From Nemophila menziesii (lineage: Eukaryota; Streptophyta; Magnoliopsida; Boraginales; Hydrophyllaceae), in assembly GCA_029959085.1 (NCBI GenBank), contig JARWIR010000010.1, positions 20,481,001 to 20,545,000 on the forward strand: 64,000 nucleotides of DNA. The letters are read 5' to 3'. Within the stretch, counting starts at the first letter, position 1; the number at the start of each line of letters is the position of its first letter. Shown here one piece after another: positions 33,120 through 46,094 of the stretch. The position numbers were made by a program, and so were the translations under genes. The notes below the pieces were generated by a model, which made no database searches, had not been told where the DNA came from, and saw only the letters and a list, made by a program, of their open reading frames with translations.

Positions 33120-33757
33120 AGACCACGACCGGTATGCCGGTCAGATTACAGGCTAGCCGGTCGCGAACGACGACCTCCCCAACAGCTAGGTCTCGAAAAG
33201 TTATGCAGTTTAGGCTCAAATATCACCTGATTCGGACACCCGAGCGCAAAGATATCGCTTGCCGAACTTTTCTCTGATTGATTTTTTTTTAACCTCTGAC
33301 GCAACCTCCTTGCGTCGTTGCTGACGCAATGATCAGAATGTTCAGCTTCCTTGGCCGGCTAGCCGGTCATCTGACCGGTATGCCGGCGGCACGTCGCTGG
33401 CGCGAATGAAGACGCAGTCATGCTGTGACGCAGTGGTCAGAAACTTTTAGCTGTTTATCTGAACTTTTCGATTTCACTATTGGATAGAGCTCGAAAAGTT
33501 ATGCGGTTTAGGCTCAAGAAAAAGTTAATTCCGACCTCCGAGCATCAAGTTATGATCTTCCGAAGTTGCTGAATGAAGACGCAGTCACGCTGCGTCATTG
33601 CTGACGCAGTGGTCAGAAACTTTTAGCTGCTTATCTGAACTTTTCGACTTCACCATTGGATAGAGATCGAAAAGTTATGCGGTTTAGGCTCAAGAAAAAG
33701 TTAATTCCGACCTCCAATCATCAAGTTATGATCTTCCGAAGTTGCTGATAACCTAAC
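33120..33757. repeat. GC-rich CCGGT repeats and a 176-bp tandem duplication in element B
   Basis: 33120-33400 carries repeated ACCGGTATGCCGG / GCTAGCCGGTC motifs. From about 33425 a 176-bp unit is repeated: CAGTGGTCAG recurs at 33431 and 33607, and the following 150 bp match closely. A block CGAAAAGTTATGCAGTTTAG between these parts is also present, inverted, beside the GC-rich repeat of element A (about 21430-21465). Confidence 0.75.
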
Positions 33758-33935
33758 TACCCCATACTCATGACCTTTACTCCTGTAATCATCAAAAACA
33801 CCAACCTTTTTTATTTCTTAAAAATAAACACTACATCAATAACCGTTACTCTAATTTACACTAAGAATTTAAAAGACATGAAAGCAATTTAAAACATGGG
33901 TTGTCTCCCAAGAAGCACTTTTGTTTATTACGTCT

Positions 33936-35093
33936 TTAAGTTCGACGCGTTACCTTCCATGAAGATGGTATTGAGGCCCTTGCGGTGTTCCTCCGCTTAA
34001 ACTCGCCTCTTCCTTGATGTAAAATCTTAAGAACCTTCCCCCTTAGAATATTATTCAATCGATCTCTAAAAGGGGGTGGATAAGTACTTCGTTTCGCCTT
34101 TTTATTTTCACGACGAAACTCATTTTCCACCACATTAGAGTATATAACTGTTCTCCATGGTATAAGATTATTTTTACTCCTTGGTTCAATCTCGTATTCA
34201 TCTTTAAAGTGTGGTGGGTAGGTGCTCCTCCTTGCCTTCTTGCTCTCGCGGTGTGGCACCTTGCTTGTATAGCACATATTGATCATTTGTGATAGTGGAG
34301 GTGATTCTGATTTTTCATCTCTAATAATGATTCGTGGTATAGATGGTGATTGGTGAACTTTTTGTGGCAGATATTCAATTTCTATTTTATCTTTAACCTT
34401 TAATTCTTCAATTGATTCTCCAACCATTTCACATTCGTCTTCACTTTCAACCCAATCTTCCACTATTACCTCATAATATTCTTTCTTTGGATTTTCTATA
34501 ACCTCGATATCCACCTCTTCTTGTTTGCGTTCTATATCTTGATCATGTGTATACACCTTAGGAATAGCAATCTCTGTGTTCACTTCTAGGATTTGCGTTG
34601 CTACTCCTTCTTCCACCATGCTAGCAAGATCCTCAACCACATGGTGGTCTTCATTTATAATTGGCACGATGGTCATATCACTATCAATAATATCTTCTTT
34701 CAACACCTCCTCCTCAACTGTTTTTCCAATTTAAGTAAGAATTTCATCTAGCTGATTTTGCATTCTTTTCAAGCGGGAATTTCTTTCATCTGTTAACTTC
34801 AGTGATTGTTCATATAAGCTCATGAGTTCTTTAAGTGATCTATCTAATTGGGAAATTTGTGGTGAAGGTGGAGGTTGTTGAATGTTTTCAACCCATTGGT
34901 TGTTCCATTCATTCTCATGCTGATAGTGATATGATAGCTGCTGTTGATTATTCTCGATCCATTGATTGTTCCATCCTTGCTCTTGCGGGTATTGATAAGG
35001 TTGTTGGTAAGAATTAATACCCCATTGTTGTTGTCCCGAAGAGTCTTCCCAATAGTCAAATGGACCAGGATTTGGATAATGTTCTCTATACAT
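33936..35093 (-). pseudogene. gag-like protein of element B, one internal stop
   Basis: One minus-strand frame of 386 codons runs from the ATG at 35093 to the stop at 33936, broken only by TAA at 34733-34731 (codon 121). The N-terminal 80 residues are rich in Gln, Asn, Tyr, Trp and Pro. Next comes a helical segment (SLKELMSLYEQSLKLTDERN), a long acidic region, and a basic C-terminus in which an AKRSTYPPPF-type motif occurs twice (KKARRSTYPPHF, KKAKRSTYPPPF). No zinc knuckle and no pol domain. Element G carries a related N-terminus. It occupies the gag position (after the primer site, before the GACGT..AACAAA signal), so a structural role is inferred. The stop may be a single recent mutation. 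Confidence 0.6.
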
Positions 35094-35114
35094 CTTTAAT
35101 TAAATTTCTTGATC

Positions 35115-35145
35115 ATTACCTGAATAAAGCACCTGTAAAAACAAA
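35115..35145 (-). other. acceptor- and donor-like sites in the element B leader
   Basis: On minus the leader has a pyrimidine-rich GTTTTTACAG, then 13 nt (GTGCTTTATTCAG), then GTAATG, just before the gag ATG. The same order is kept in element G (about 50315-50346). It could mark a spliced leader; this is only a sequence resemblance. Confidence 0.3.
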
Positions 35146-35221
35146 ACAAACACAAGCGTAAAACTGAAAATAAAAATGCAACTAATCACTAAAGGATAAA
35201 CACCGTGGTCACACGCTACCG

Positions 35222-35239
35222 TCCCCGGCAGCGGCGCCA
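35222..35239 (-). other. primer binding site of element B (Asp-tRNA type)
   Basis: Minus strand TGGCGCCGCTGCCGGGGA, six bases inside the 5' LTR end. It matches the tRNA-Asp complement better than that of element A (GCC instead of GTC). Confidence 0.9.
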
Positions 35240-35245
35240 AAAACT

Positions 35246-36836
35246 TGGTGGTCCTTTATGTGTTCTAAAAATAAATGCAAAAAGTAATCGAACCACAACC
35301 GCAAGTGTACGGTTGTCCCAAGTAATAATAGTGATAAAACAGATTCGTTCCAAGGACGGGATGGTTGACTACAATGCTTATCCACTAATGAATGGTTGCA
35401 CTTATGAAAGCAATTAAAAGGTTTAATAGTTGATTGGTTGGTTTGTATTAATCCTAAGTATGAAAGACTAATGCGAAAATGTAAATAAATAACTAAGACG
35501 CAAGTAAATAAATGTAAAACACAAGTATGAGAAGGTAGCACTTGAGAACGCAAGGGATCCTCCTAATTCTATTTTATAACCTATTCTGTTTAAGGGTCAA
35601 ATTGGTCAATTGACATTGGTCGGGATTCAATAATCCTTGTACCCCCGTCAGGGTGGACTACAAGGCTATTCTAGAGTGTCACTACTCCCGTCAGGGTAAA
35701 TATGATCCACTTTCGAATGATTAAGCTAAATTACCTCATTGGCCATAAAATTAACTACGCTCGTCAAAGTCAAATAGTTTATATTTTATATTATGTAATT
35801 ATTTCTGTACCTAAACCCCCCGTCAAGGTGATCCAATCGCCACTAATTGGAATAGCCTAGATACTAAGCCCTATTATTAATTGATCAGGTCAATAATAGT
35901 AAATAAGCACTAATTAAAGAAAAATGTAAAAGACCCAATTCGATTTAATTAACAGAAACCCAAATTCTGGACATGAAATTCAATAAAATTGGGATTCACC
36001 CATAAAGCATTCTCAAGCACTTAATTAAATTAGCTCATACTAATGCGAAAAACTAAATTAAAACAGAAAGAATTCATGTTCTTCAATTACAGAAATAAAA
36101 GATAGAACCTAATTAGGATTTGGGTTTGGCTGTGATATGGAGATATAGACCGTCTCCAGCTCTGTAGCTTTCTCCTTTTCCTTGCTGCTGACTTTCTCTC
36201 TGGACACTCTCTTCTAAGGATGAATTAAATTGAAGAATAAAATGAGAGGTGCTGAATAATGAGGTCTAAAAGCCTATTTATAATGATAAAATCGGATTAG
36301 GGCTTTTACTTAAGGTTTAAGTGAAAATTAGAAAAGCCCAAGTCCACTAATTAAACCCAAATCCCGTAACTGCTGCACCACCTCCACTAAAACAGCTCTA
36401 GCCAATTCGTTATGACTCCGATTGACCTCAAATCACTTGCTAAATTTCCGTAACTCGATAAGGAATATAATCTCTTCAAAGGTCAGCGGTTAAATCAACT
36501 CGTAAGTGCCTCGAAATCAGCAATATTTGGCCTGTTTTCCAGATTTGCAGCTTCAAAATATAATTCTTTTCGGGATTTATCTTCAAGCTTTGACTTCATT
36601 ACACGATCTTTGACTTTATTCTCGGATTCCTCTCCTTTCTAATATTCAAAACCTACAAACTTTTCACTAAAACAAGCAATATTACGCGCAAAAGTTTAAC
36701 AAATCAAAAATACTAGAAATAAAAAAGGAAAATCGAATTATTGCATATTTAGTCCAAAAGTCTATCAAAATAGTCAAATAAACACCAAAAACAATGTCTC
36801 CAAGGGCATAAAATTAGAACATTTAGGGAGACATCA
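35246..36836 (-). repeat. 5' LTR of element B
   Basis: 1591 bp. A TATAAATA box on minus is at 36282-36275. The outer inverted repeat is ATGTCTCC/GGAGACAT (36794-36801 with 36827-36834). It differs from the 3' LTR by a 4-bp ATTA difference near 35448 and about five substitutions. Confidence 0.92.
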
Positions 36837-37882
36837 AAAACAAATTAGCTAAAAACAAGAATATGAACGAGGAGAAGGAAAAAGTGATGGGTGTGGGAGT
36901 GGCTATGAACTTTCGAGATACTTCATTACCTAAAAATAACAGTTTTGGAGCACTTATAAAGAAAAAGAAAAATGTTGAGCTGGACATGCTCTATTCTAGT
37001 CATGATGGGGTTAAGAATACACTTATTAGAAATAGTGGGGCTTTCACTCTTTCTTTTGGGTCAATACACAACAATAAATCAGATGCCCAAATTCAACAAA
37101 CACTCTCTTAAAACCCAATCAACATAAAACCTAACCTAAAAATTACCTCTGAACACGATGATGAGAAGATCAATCAAACCAACACAACTCAACAAAGGCG
37201 ATGAAGGATACGGAAGATGATCTTATGGAGGATAATCGGATGAGCTATGGTAGTGAAAAGCTTAAGGAGGAGAAGATACTATTACATCATCTACTGTTAG
37301 GTGAAAAATCAAAGAGTGGTAAGATATGGAAGGCTATGTGGACTCCAGCTATGGGTAAGACTTCTCTGACTGAGATTATAGATGAGGTTAAATAAGATGA
37401 ACAATGTGAAGGGTGTTGCGGGATTGAACCAAATCAATCCCAAATGCATCAATGACACAATTGAGTTGGAATATCCTAGGTCTTGGCTAGCACTTAAAGA
37501 TGTTGTTGTTCAGTATCATCTGAAGGTACTTTTTCTTAATGAAACAAAAAGTACTAAATCTTATGTGAGAAATATAGCTGCTGATTTGAAATACACCGTG
37601 AATAGTATAGTGAATCTGATTGATGCTAAGGGTGGTATGGCTTTATTCTCAAAACCCACTATTAATATTGATATGATGGATTCCTCTACTAATCATATTC
37701 ATTATTTAATTACTATTGATACTGTTATACAATATTGTACCTCATTTGTTTACATTCCCTCATATTATAATCTTAAGGATAATGCTATTAAAAAGTCACT
37801 AAACGTAAGAAAGTTTACCCAATATGGCATGGAATATCATAGTGGACTACAATATGTACATATATGCTAATGAAAAATTGGG

Positions 37883-39381
37883 TGTACGGTTGTCCCAAGT
37901 AGTATAACTGATAAAACAGATTCGTTCCAAGGACGGGATGGTTGACTACAATGCTTATCTATTAATGATTGATGCACTTATGAAAAAAAATAAAGGTAAA
38001 ATGTTTGTTTGGTTTTGTTATTAAAGCTACTGAATGAAAGACAATTATTAAAATGCAAATAAAAGCTAAGACGCAAAGAAAATGATGTAAAACGCAATAT
38101 GAGAAGTAGCACTTGAGAACGCAAGGATCCTCCCAATCTATTTCCTAACTTATGTTGTTTAAGGGCTAAATTGGTCAATTACAATGGTCGGGATTCTGAA
38201 TTCCTTATACCCCCGTCAGGGTGGACTATAAGGCGATCCTAGGGTGTCACTAGTCCCGTCAGGGTAAATATGATCCACCTTTGGATGTTTAAGTTTTATT
38301 ACCTCATTGGCCCTAGAATTAACTAAGTTCGTCAGAATCAATACTTTCTATCCTAGATTGAATAAATGGTTCTGTATCTAAACCCTCCGTCAGGATGATC
38401 CAATTGCCACTAATTGGAATAGCCTAAATACTAACACCTGTTCCTAGTTCATGACGCTAAAAACAGTAAAATAATCTCAATTTATTGAAAAGAGTAAAAG
38501 CCCTAATCTAGTTTAATTTAACAGAAACCCAAATTCAACATTCGTTATTCAATAAAAGTGGGATTCACCAATTGTTTGTTCTCAAGCACTATGAATTGTT
38601 TAGCTCATATTAAAAAGAAATACTAAATTAATTAAAAAGGAATTCATATTGATTACAAATAAAAGATAAAAGAAACCTAATTTCCGGAATTGGAATGACT
38701 GAGAACGGAGCTATAGACCCACTCCAGCTCTAGCAGCTTCTTCTTCCTTCCTTCTGTTGCTTCTCTCTGATGTTTTTAATTGTAAAGAATGAATTGTGTG
38801 AAAAATAGAAGTCCAGACCTCCTTTTATAAGTGTAAAAACGGATTAGGGCTTGGACCAGAAAATAAAATACTAATTAAATGTCCAAGCCCAATTTCTAAG
38901 CCCAAAATCCCGTAACTGCTGATACACCTTCACTAAAACGGCTTTTCCCGATGCGTTATGACTTCGATTGACCTCATTCCAGTTGCTAAAGTTCCATAAC
39001 TCGATAAGGAATGTTTTCTCTTCAAAGGTCAGCGGCTAAATCATCGCTTAAGCACCTCGAAATCAGCAATCTATGGCCTGGAAAATGGATTTTCAGCTCT
39101 AAAAATAATATCTTCGGGATTTATCTTCAAGTCTTGACTCTAATTCACGATCTTTGACTTTCTCATCGGATTCCTCTCCTAGCTAACATCTAAAACCTGT
39201 AAACTTTACACTAAAAATACAAATATTACGCGCAAAAGTTTAATAAATTAAAAATGCTAGAAATAAAAAGGAAATTCCGGATTATTGCATATTAAGTTCA
39301 AAAGTCTATCAAATTAATTAAATAAACACAAAAAATGATGTCTCCTAAGGGTAAAAAATAAGAACAATTAGGGAGACATCA
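37883..39381 (-). mobile_element. shortened LTR of the B-related family
   Basis: On minus it begins TGATGTCTCC.. (39381), preserves the whole LTR including the outer inverted repeat (39337-39346 with 39372-39381), and ends at CCGTACA (37883). It therefore lacks the last ~65 bp (..GGACCACCA) of its relatives. The flanks TTGGG (37878-37882) and GTGGG (39382-39386) look like a TSD with one mismatch. The LINE endonuclease reads across the join. Confidence 0.75.
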
Positions 39382-40717
39382 GTGGGAATGGACCCAATAA
39401 AGTGAATATGGATAGACTAAATAGGTTCTTACAGAAACTTAAGCTTTCTGATTTATACTCTAAGGGTTGTAGCTTTACCTAGACCAATAAGAGAAAAGAT
39501 AATGAACTTATAAAACAAACTATTGGTAGATGTTTCATTACTAAAGCTTGGGAGAAGTTACTACGAAATTCTTGGTTGGAAATTCTCCCTCATATTGGCT
39601 TTGATCACCCAATGTTGCTTATTATAGATGATAAATCTCAAATTACTCTTCTTGAAATATTCATTTTTGATAAAAACTGGCTGAATGAAGAAGAGTGCAT
39701 TCAAATTATAAACAATAGCTGGATTGAAATGGCTAAGCTTAGGGGTATTGGTATTTAACAATTTGAAAAGAAAGTTCACTATATTACTAGAAAGATAACT
39801 GTCTACTCTTAAAAAACTAGCTAAAATTAAAAAATATCTCTTAAAAGAGATAGAGAAGCTTTACAAAATATGGTTTACAATACTAAACCAATCAATTGGG
39901 ATGAGTATAATACCATAACTAAAAGAATGGAAACATGAAGATATATACTGGTAACAAAAATCTATATTAAAATGGTTAACATTAGGTGTTAAGAACACAA
40001 CCTATTTTCATGCCATTACTAAGGACAGAAGAGGGAGACATAGATTATCTAGAATTCTTTCTGAAAATGATAAACGGATGGAAGGAAAAGTAGGTATCGA
40101 AACTGAAATAAAAACCTACTTTAACTCAATCTTATGTACTAAAGGGTCTGCAGATTATTCTTATGGTCTTACTTCCATAGACTCATATATCACTGAGGAT
40201 ATGAATTTAAGATTAAACTTGTTGTTATGGAAAGCCCCAGACCCTGATGGACTACCTGTATATTTCTTTAAGAAAATCTGGAACCTCATTAAAATGGATG
40301 TGATGAGATGCATCTCTGAAATTCTTTCAAATAAAGGGAATTTATTTCAAATTAGTGGAACTATTATTACTTTCATTCGTAAGGTTAAAACACCAGCTAA
40401 GATCACCCACTTGCTCTAATATGATCTATAAAATATTGTCTAAAGTCTTAGTTAAAAGACTACATGAAATTATGCCTAAAATTATAAATAAAAGTCAAAA
40501 TGCCTTTATGCCTGGAAGGGAAATTACTGAGAACATACTATTAGCTCATGAAATAAGTTACTTCTTAAAAAGGATCAGGATCACAAGTAAACATTATACT
40601 ACTATTAGAGCTGATGTAGCTAAGGCCTATGAAAATGTAGAATTGGATTTCTTGAAAGATATGTTGGTAAAATGGGCTTTAACTCAGTTTGGGTTAAGTG
40701 GATAATGGGAGGTATAA

Positions 40718-42276
40718 TGATGTCTCCTTAATTGTTCTTATTTTCGACCCTTAGGAGACATCATTTTTTGTGTTTATTTAATCAATTTGATAGACTTTTG
40801 GACTAATTATGCAATAATATGATTTTCCTCTTTTATTTCTAGCATTTTTGATTTATTAAGCTTTTGCGCGTAATATTGGTATTTTTAGTGTAAAGTTTAC
40901 AGGTTTTAGATGTTAGCTAGAAGAGGAATCCAAGGAGAAAGTCAAAGATCAAGAGATAGAGTCAAGACTTGAAGAGAAATCCCGAAGATATTATTTTTAG
41001 AGCTGAAAATCCATTTTCCAGGCCATAGATTGCTGATTTCGAGGTGCTTAAGCGATGATTTAGCCGCTGACCTTTGAAGAGAAAACGCTCCCTATCGAGT
41101 TACGGAACTTTAGCAACTGGAATGAGGTCAATCGGAGTCATAACGAATCGGAAAAATCCGTTTTAGTGAAGACATATCAGCAGTTACGGGATTTTGGGCT
41201 AAGTTAGTGGACTTGGGCCTTTTATATTTCATTTAATTAAAAGCCTAGGGCCAAGTCCGAATTTCCACCTATAAAATCAGCCCTTGACTTCTATTTTACA
41301 CACAATTCACATTCTGCAAAATAAAAAAAACCAAAGAGAAGCAACTGAAGGAAGGAGAAGAAGCTACAAGACCTGGAGAGAGTCTATATCTCCGTTCGTA
41401 GTCATTCCGATTCCGGAAATTAGGTTTTTCTTATCTTTTAATTTTGTAAACAATATGAATTCATTTACATTTAATTTCGTATTTCATTTTAATATGAGCT
41501 AAGCTTTTCATAGTGCTTGAGAACAAACAATGGGTGAATCCCAATCGTATTGAATAACAAATGTTGAATTTGGGTTTCTGTTAAATTAAACTAAATTAGG
41601 GTTTTTACTCTTTTCGATAAATTGAGAATATTTACTGTTTTTAGCGTCATGAACTAGGAACAGGTGTTAGTATTTAGGCTATTCCAATTAGTGGCGATTG
41701 GATCATCCTGACGGAGGGTTTAAATACAGAACCATTTATTCAATCTAGGATAGAAGCTATTGATTCTGACGAACTTAGCTAATTCTAGGGCCAATGAGGT
41801 AATAACACTTAATCATCCAACGGTGGATCATATTACCCTGACGGGACTAGTGACACTTTAGGATCGCCTTATAGTCCACCCTGACGGGGGTATAAGGAAT
41901 TTAGAATCCCGACCATTGTAATTGACCAATTTAGCCCTTAAACAACATAAGTTAGGAAATAGGATTGGGAGGATCCTTGCGTTCTCAAGTGCTACATCTC
42001 ATATTGCGTTTTACATCATTTTACTTGCGTCTTAACTTTTATTTGCATTTTAATAATTGTCTTTCATTTATTTAGCATTAATACAAAACCAAACAAACAT
42101 TTTACCTTTATTCGTTTTCATAAGTGCATCAATCATTAATAGATAAGCATTGTAGTCAACCATCCCGTCCTTGGAACGAATCTGTATTATCAGTTATATT
42201 ACTTGGGACAACCGTACACTTGCGGTTGTGGTTCGATTATTATTTGCATTTATTTAGAACACACAAAGGACCACCA
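40718..42276 (+). mobile_element. solo LTR, B-related family, TSD TATAA
   Basis: 1559 bp, TGATGTCTCC..GGACCACCA, with perfect TSD TATAA (40713-40717, 42277-42281). The outer inverted repeat is a perfect 10 bp (40718-40727 with 40754-40763). A TATAAAAT box lies at 41270-41277. Four CCCTGACGGG-type motifs lie near 41705, 41766, 41834 and 41880. No primer site follows. It sits in the RT region of LINE D. Confidence 0.92.
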
Positions 42277-42560
42277 TATAACCTTAGTTTCTTATAACTG
42301 CTTACTAAATGGAGACCAAATCCAATCAAATGATTTTTCGAAAGGATTAAGACAAGGGGACCCACTGTCCCCTTTCTTATTTTGTATAATCACTCAAGCT
42401 TTGTCTACACTTATGTGTAAAAAAATGGTACATAATCTTATCAAAGGCATAAAAATAACAAAAAAATGGCCTACACTTAGTCATATATTCTTTGTTGATG
42501 ACAATATTTTCTTCTTAAGAGCATAAATATAGAAAGTTGAACAATTCAATATGATTTTTA

Positions 42561-43855
<1,295 letters not shown>

Positions 43856-46094
43856 TTAATGAATACAGTAACGCTTATGCCGAAATATAATTTTGAATAA
43901 AAGTGGTATAGTGTTTTGTAAACAAACTCCTGAGGAAAAAGTCAAAGAAATCTTATCCATACTAAGAATGAATATACTTGAAAAACTAGGTAAATATTTA
44001 GGCTTACCTGCAGATTGGGCTAGGTCTAAAGTAAAAGCTATGGACTGGATGATGGATATAATAAATGAAAAATTGGAAAAATGGAATACGATTTTTTTAT
44101 CCGAAGCAGTTAAAGAAATATAAGTTAAAGCAGTTATAAACGTTATTCTTGCATACACTATGGCATTTTTTCTAATACCTAGTAGTGTATGCGATAAAAT
44201 AAATTCTCTTATTGCAAGAATTTCGTGGAACAAAATAATAAAAATAGAACACATTGGGCATCTTGGAAAGAAATGATGTTGAATAAATATGAAGGATGTA
44301 TGGGTTTTAAAGATATGAACTTGAAAAATAAAGCACTCCTAGCTAGAAATGCATGGAAAGTGATGAATAATCCTGAGTCTTAACTTGCTAAAACACTAAA
44401 GGGTATATATTATAGTAAAATTGAACTCATCAATGCAAAATTATGGTACCATCCATCATAAGGATGGAGATCTTCCTTGAATGTAGAGATACCTTCAAAA
44501 GTGATCTTATATGGAAGGTGGGTAATGGTAAAAACATTAATCTATGGAAAAATGAATGGATAGTAGGAAGAAGAAAATTTAAAACCCCTTCTGATCTGTC
44601 CCTTAAACAAAGTATCTGAGTTATGCTTTGGAAATACTAATATTTGGAGTGAGAATGTTATATTAAACTATTTCTGTGAAAGTAAAAGTAAAAATATCAT
44701 GAGAATTGTCATGGAACCGATTAAAATATGTGATGATATAACAGTATGTGGAATATCAAAATATAGTGAAGTAACTTCTAAATCTATGTACTCGCACTTA
44801 AAAGATTTAGAAACTGAAAAGGATAGAATAAAGGCTACTATTTTACCATCTAGCTCCTATGTCACCGAAAGCTACTTTGGAAGGAGATTTTGGAAAGTTG
44901 TTAAGGAATACTACCTACTCAATAGAATAAATTTATATGAAAATGTGTGGGAAGAAATATGTGCAAATTATGTAATTGTGAAATTGAAACAATTAAACAC
45001 TTGTTCTTTGCTTGTCCCTGGGTTAGAGCATATTGGCTAATCTCTCCAACGCAACTACATTCTAAACACTCTAGTACACAAAAGTTTGGGAAATGGTTCC
45101 TTGACCTTAATCAATTGAGAAAGTGTACTGATTGAGCTTGTAGAAGGCTTGGAGATTTAGTTCCATTTATGCTTTGGTCAATATGGAAAATTAGAAATAA
45201 TTACCTATATTAGGGGCTTACCCATTGACCCTCATTATACTCTGGCCTAGTCCCTAAAGGCCTATGATGAATATTATAACAGTACAATACAAACTTATGA
45301 GGCTAAGTATATAAATACCACAACAGTTTCTTATAATATGAATTTTGAAGTGAATAATAACATTGAGGCACAACAACAAGGAATGATACATACTACACGA
45401 ATCAATAAGAATAGATATGACTATAAAAAACTACATGTATAAATTCAAAGGTATAATGGATCAAAAATACTAGTTCTAGCACTTTATTTGTCAACATAGA
45501 TGCATCTTTTAATACATATTTGAAAGCTTCATCTGCTTGTGTTTTAAGAGATCATGTTAAAAAACTTATACATGGTTATGCATGGTCTTTTTCTTGTAAC
45601 AGTGCTAAAGAAGCTGAGTTAATTGGTGTGTGAATGGTTTACTTTTAGCAAGTAACTTTCATTTTGATGATGTTCGAGTGTTATGCAACAACAAAATGGT
45701 GATGTATGTCCTGAAGTCAACCAAAGCTCGTTCTCTGTCTTGCTTCAAGTTACTTTATCTATATATTAAAGATTTATGTTGTAATAGACACGTAAATTTC
45801 TTTCATATTAATATGAAAGAATATAGTATAGCTAATTGGGTCACAAAGCACAATCTATCGAGTACGCTGCCGTGTGATTGGGTTGTGAAACCCCACCCTC
45901 CTTTTTACTCAAATTTTGTAGCCTCCCCAATTACTAGAGGAAATGGTTAAATTTCTGTGAAATTAACTTATTGCATTTTAATTTAAAGCATTTGTCAAAA
46001 AAACCTAAGACACATTGTCTGTGGAACAAAAAATTACATCGTCATACAGACCTAAAAAACAAAAAAAGGAACATGATCAAGAAGCTTAACTAGC

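Larger units (their letters stand above)
29214..36836 (-). mobile_element. element B: complete non-autonomous Athila-like LTR retrotransposon, TSD AAAAC
   Basis: The LTRs are 29214-30800 (3') and 35246-36836 (5'), about 99.7% identical by my count apart from one 4-bp gap. TSD AAAAC is at 29209-29213 and 36837-36841. On minus: primer site 35239-35222, gag-like ORF 35093-33936, post-coding hairpin near 33912-33895, a GC-rich and tandem-repeat zone (33757-33120), an internal hairpin plus purine tract, then the polypurine tract next to 30800. No pol genes. It is inserted in ORF1 of LINE D and is younger than it. Confidence 0.93.
28333..37111 (+). pseudogene. LINE D ORF1: DUF4283-type RNA-binding protein with zinc knuckle, split by element B
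   Basis: It starts ATG at 28333 (basic N-terminus MVTKRFRNKG). An 'IVIQEWK' block near 28635 is typical of the DUF4283 domain. After frame changes, a knuckle-like segment near 28935-28985 reads CFVSGLIEHTKDEC, in which the second Cys of C-X2-C-X4-H-X4-C has become Ser. The frame runs up to 29213, is cut by element B, and resumes at 36842 as a low-complexity tail ending about 37111. The role was RNA binding in the LINE particle. It is not functional: there are several stops and a lost zinc ligand. Confidence 0.72.

Noticed and set aside
44947..45135. Independent small gene with CKLCNCEIET
   Set aside because: This is the zf-RVT remnant of LINE D in a shifted frame.
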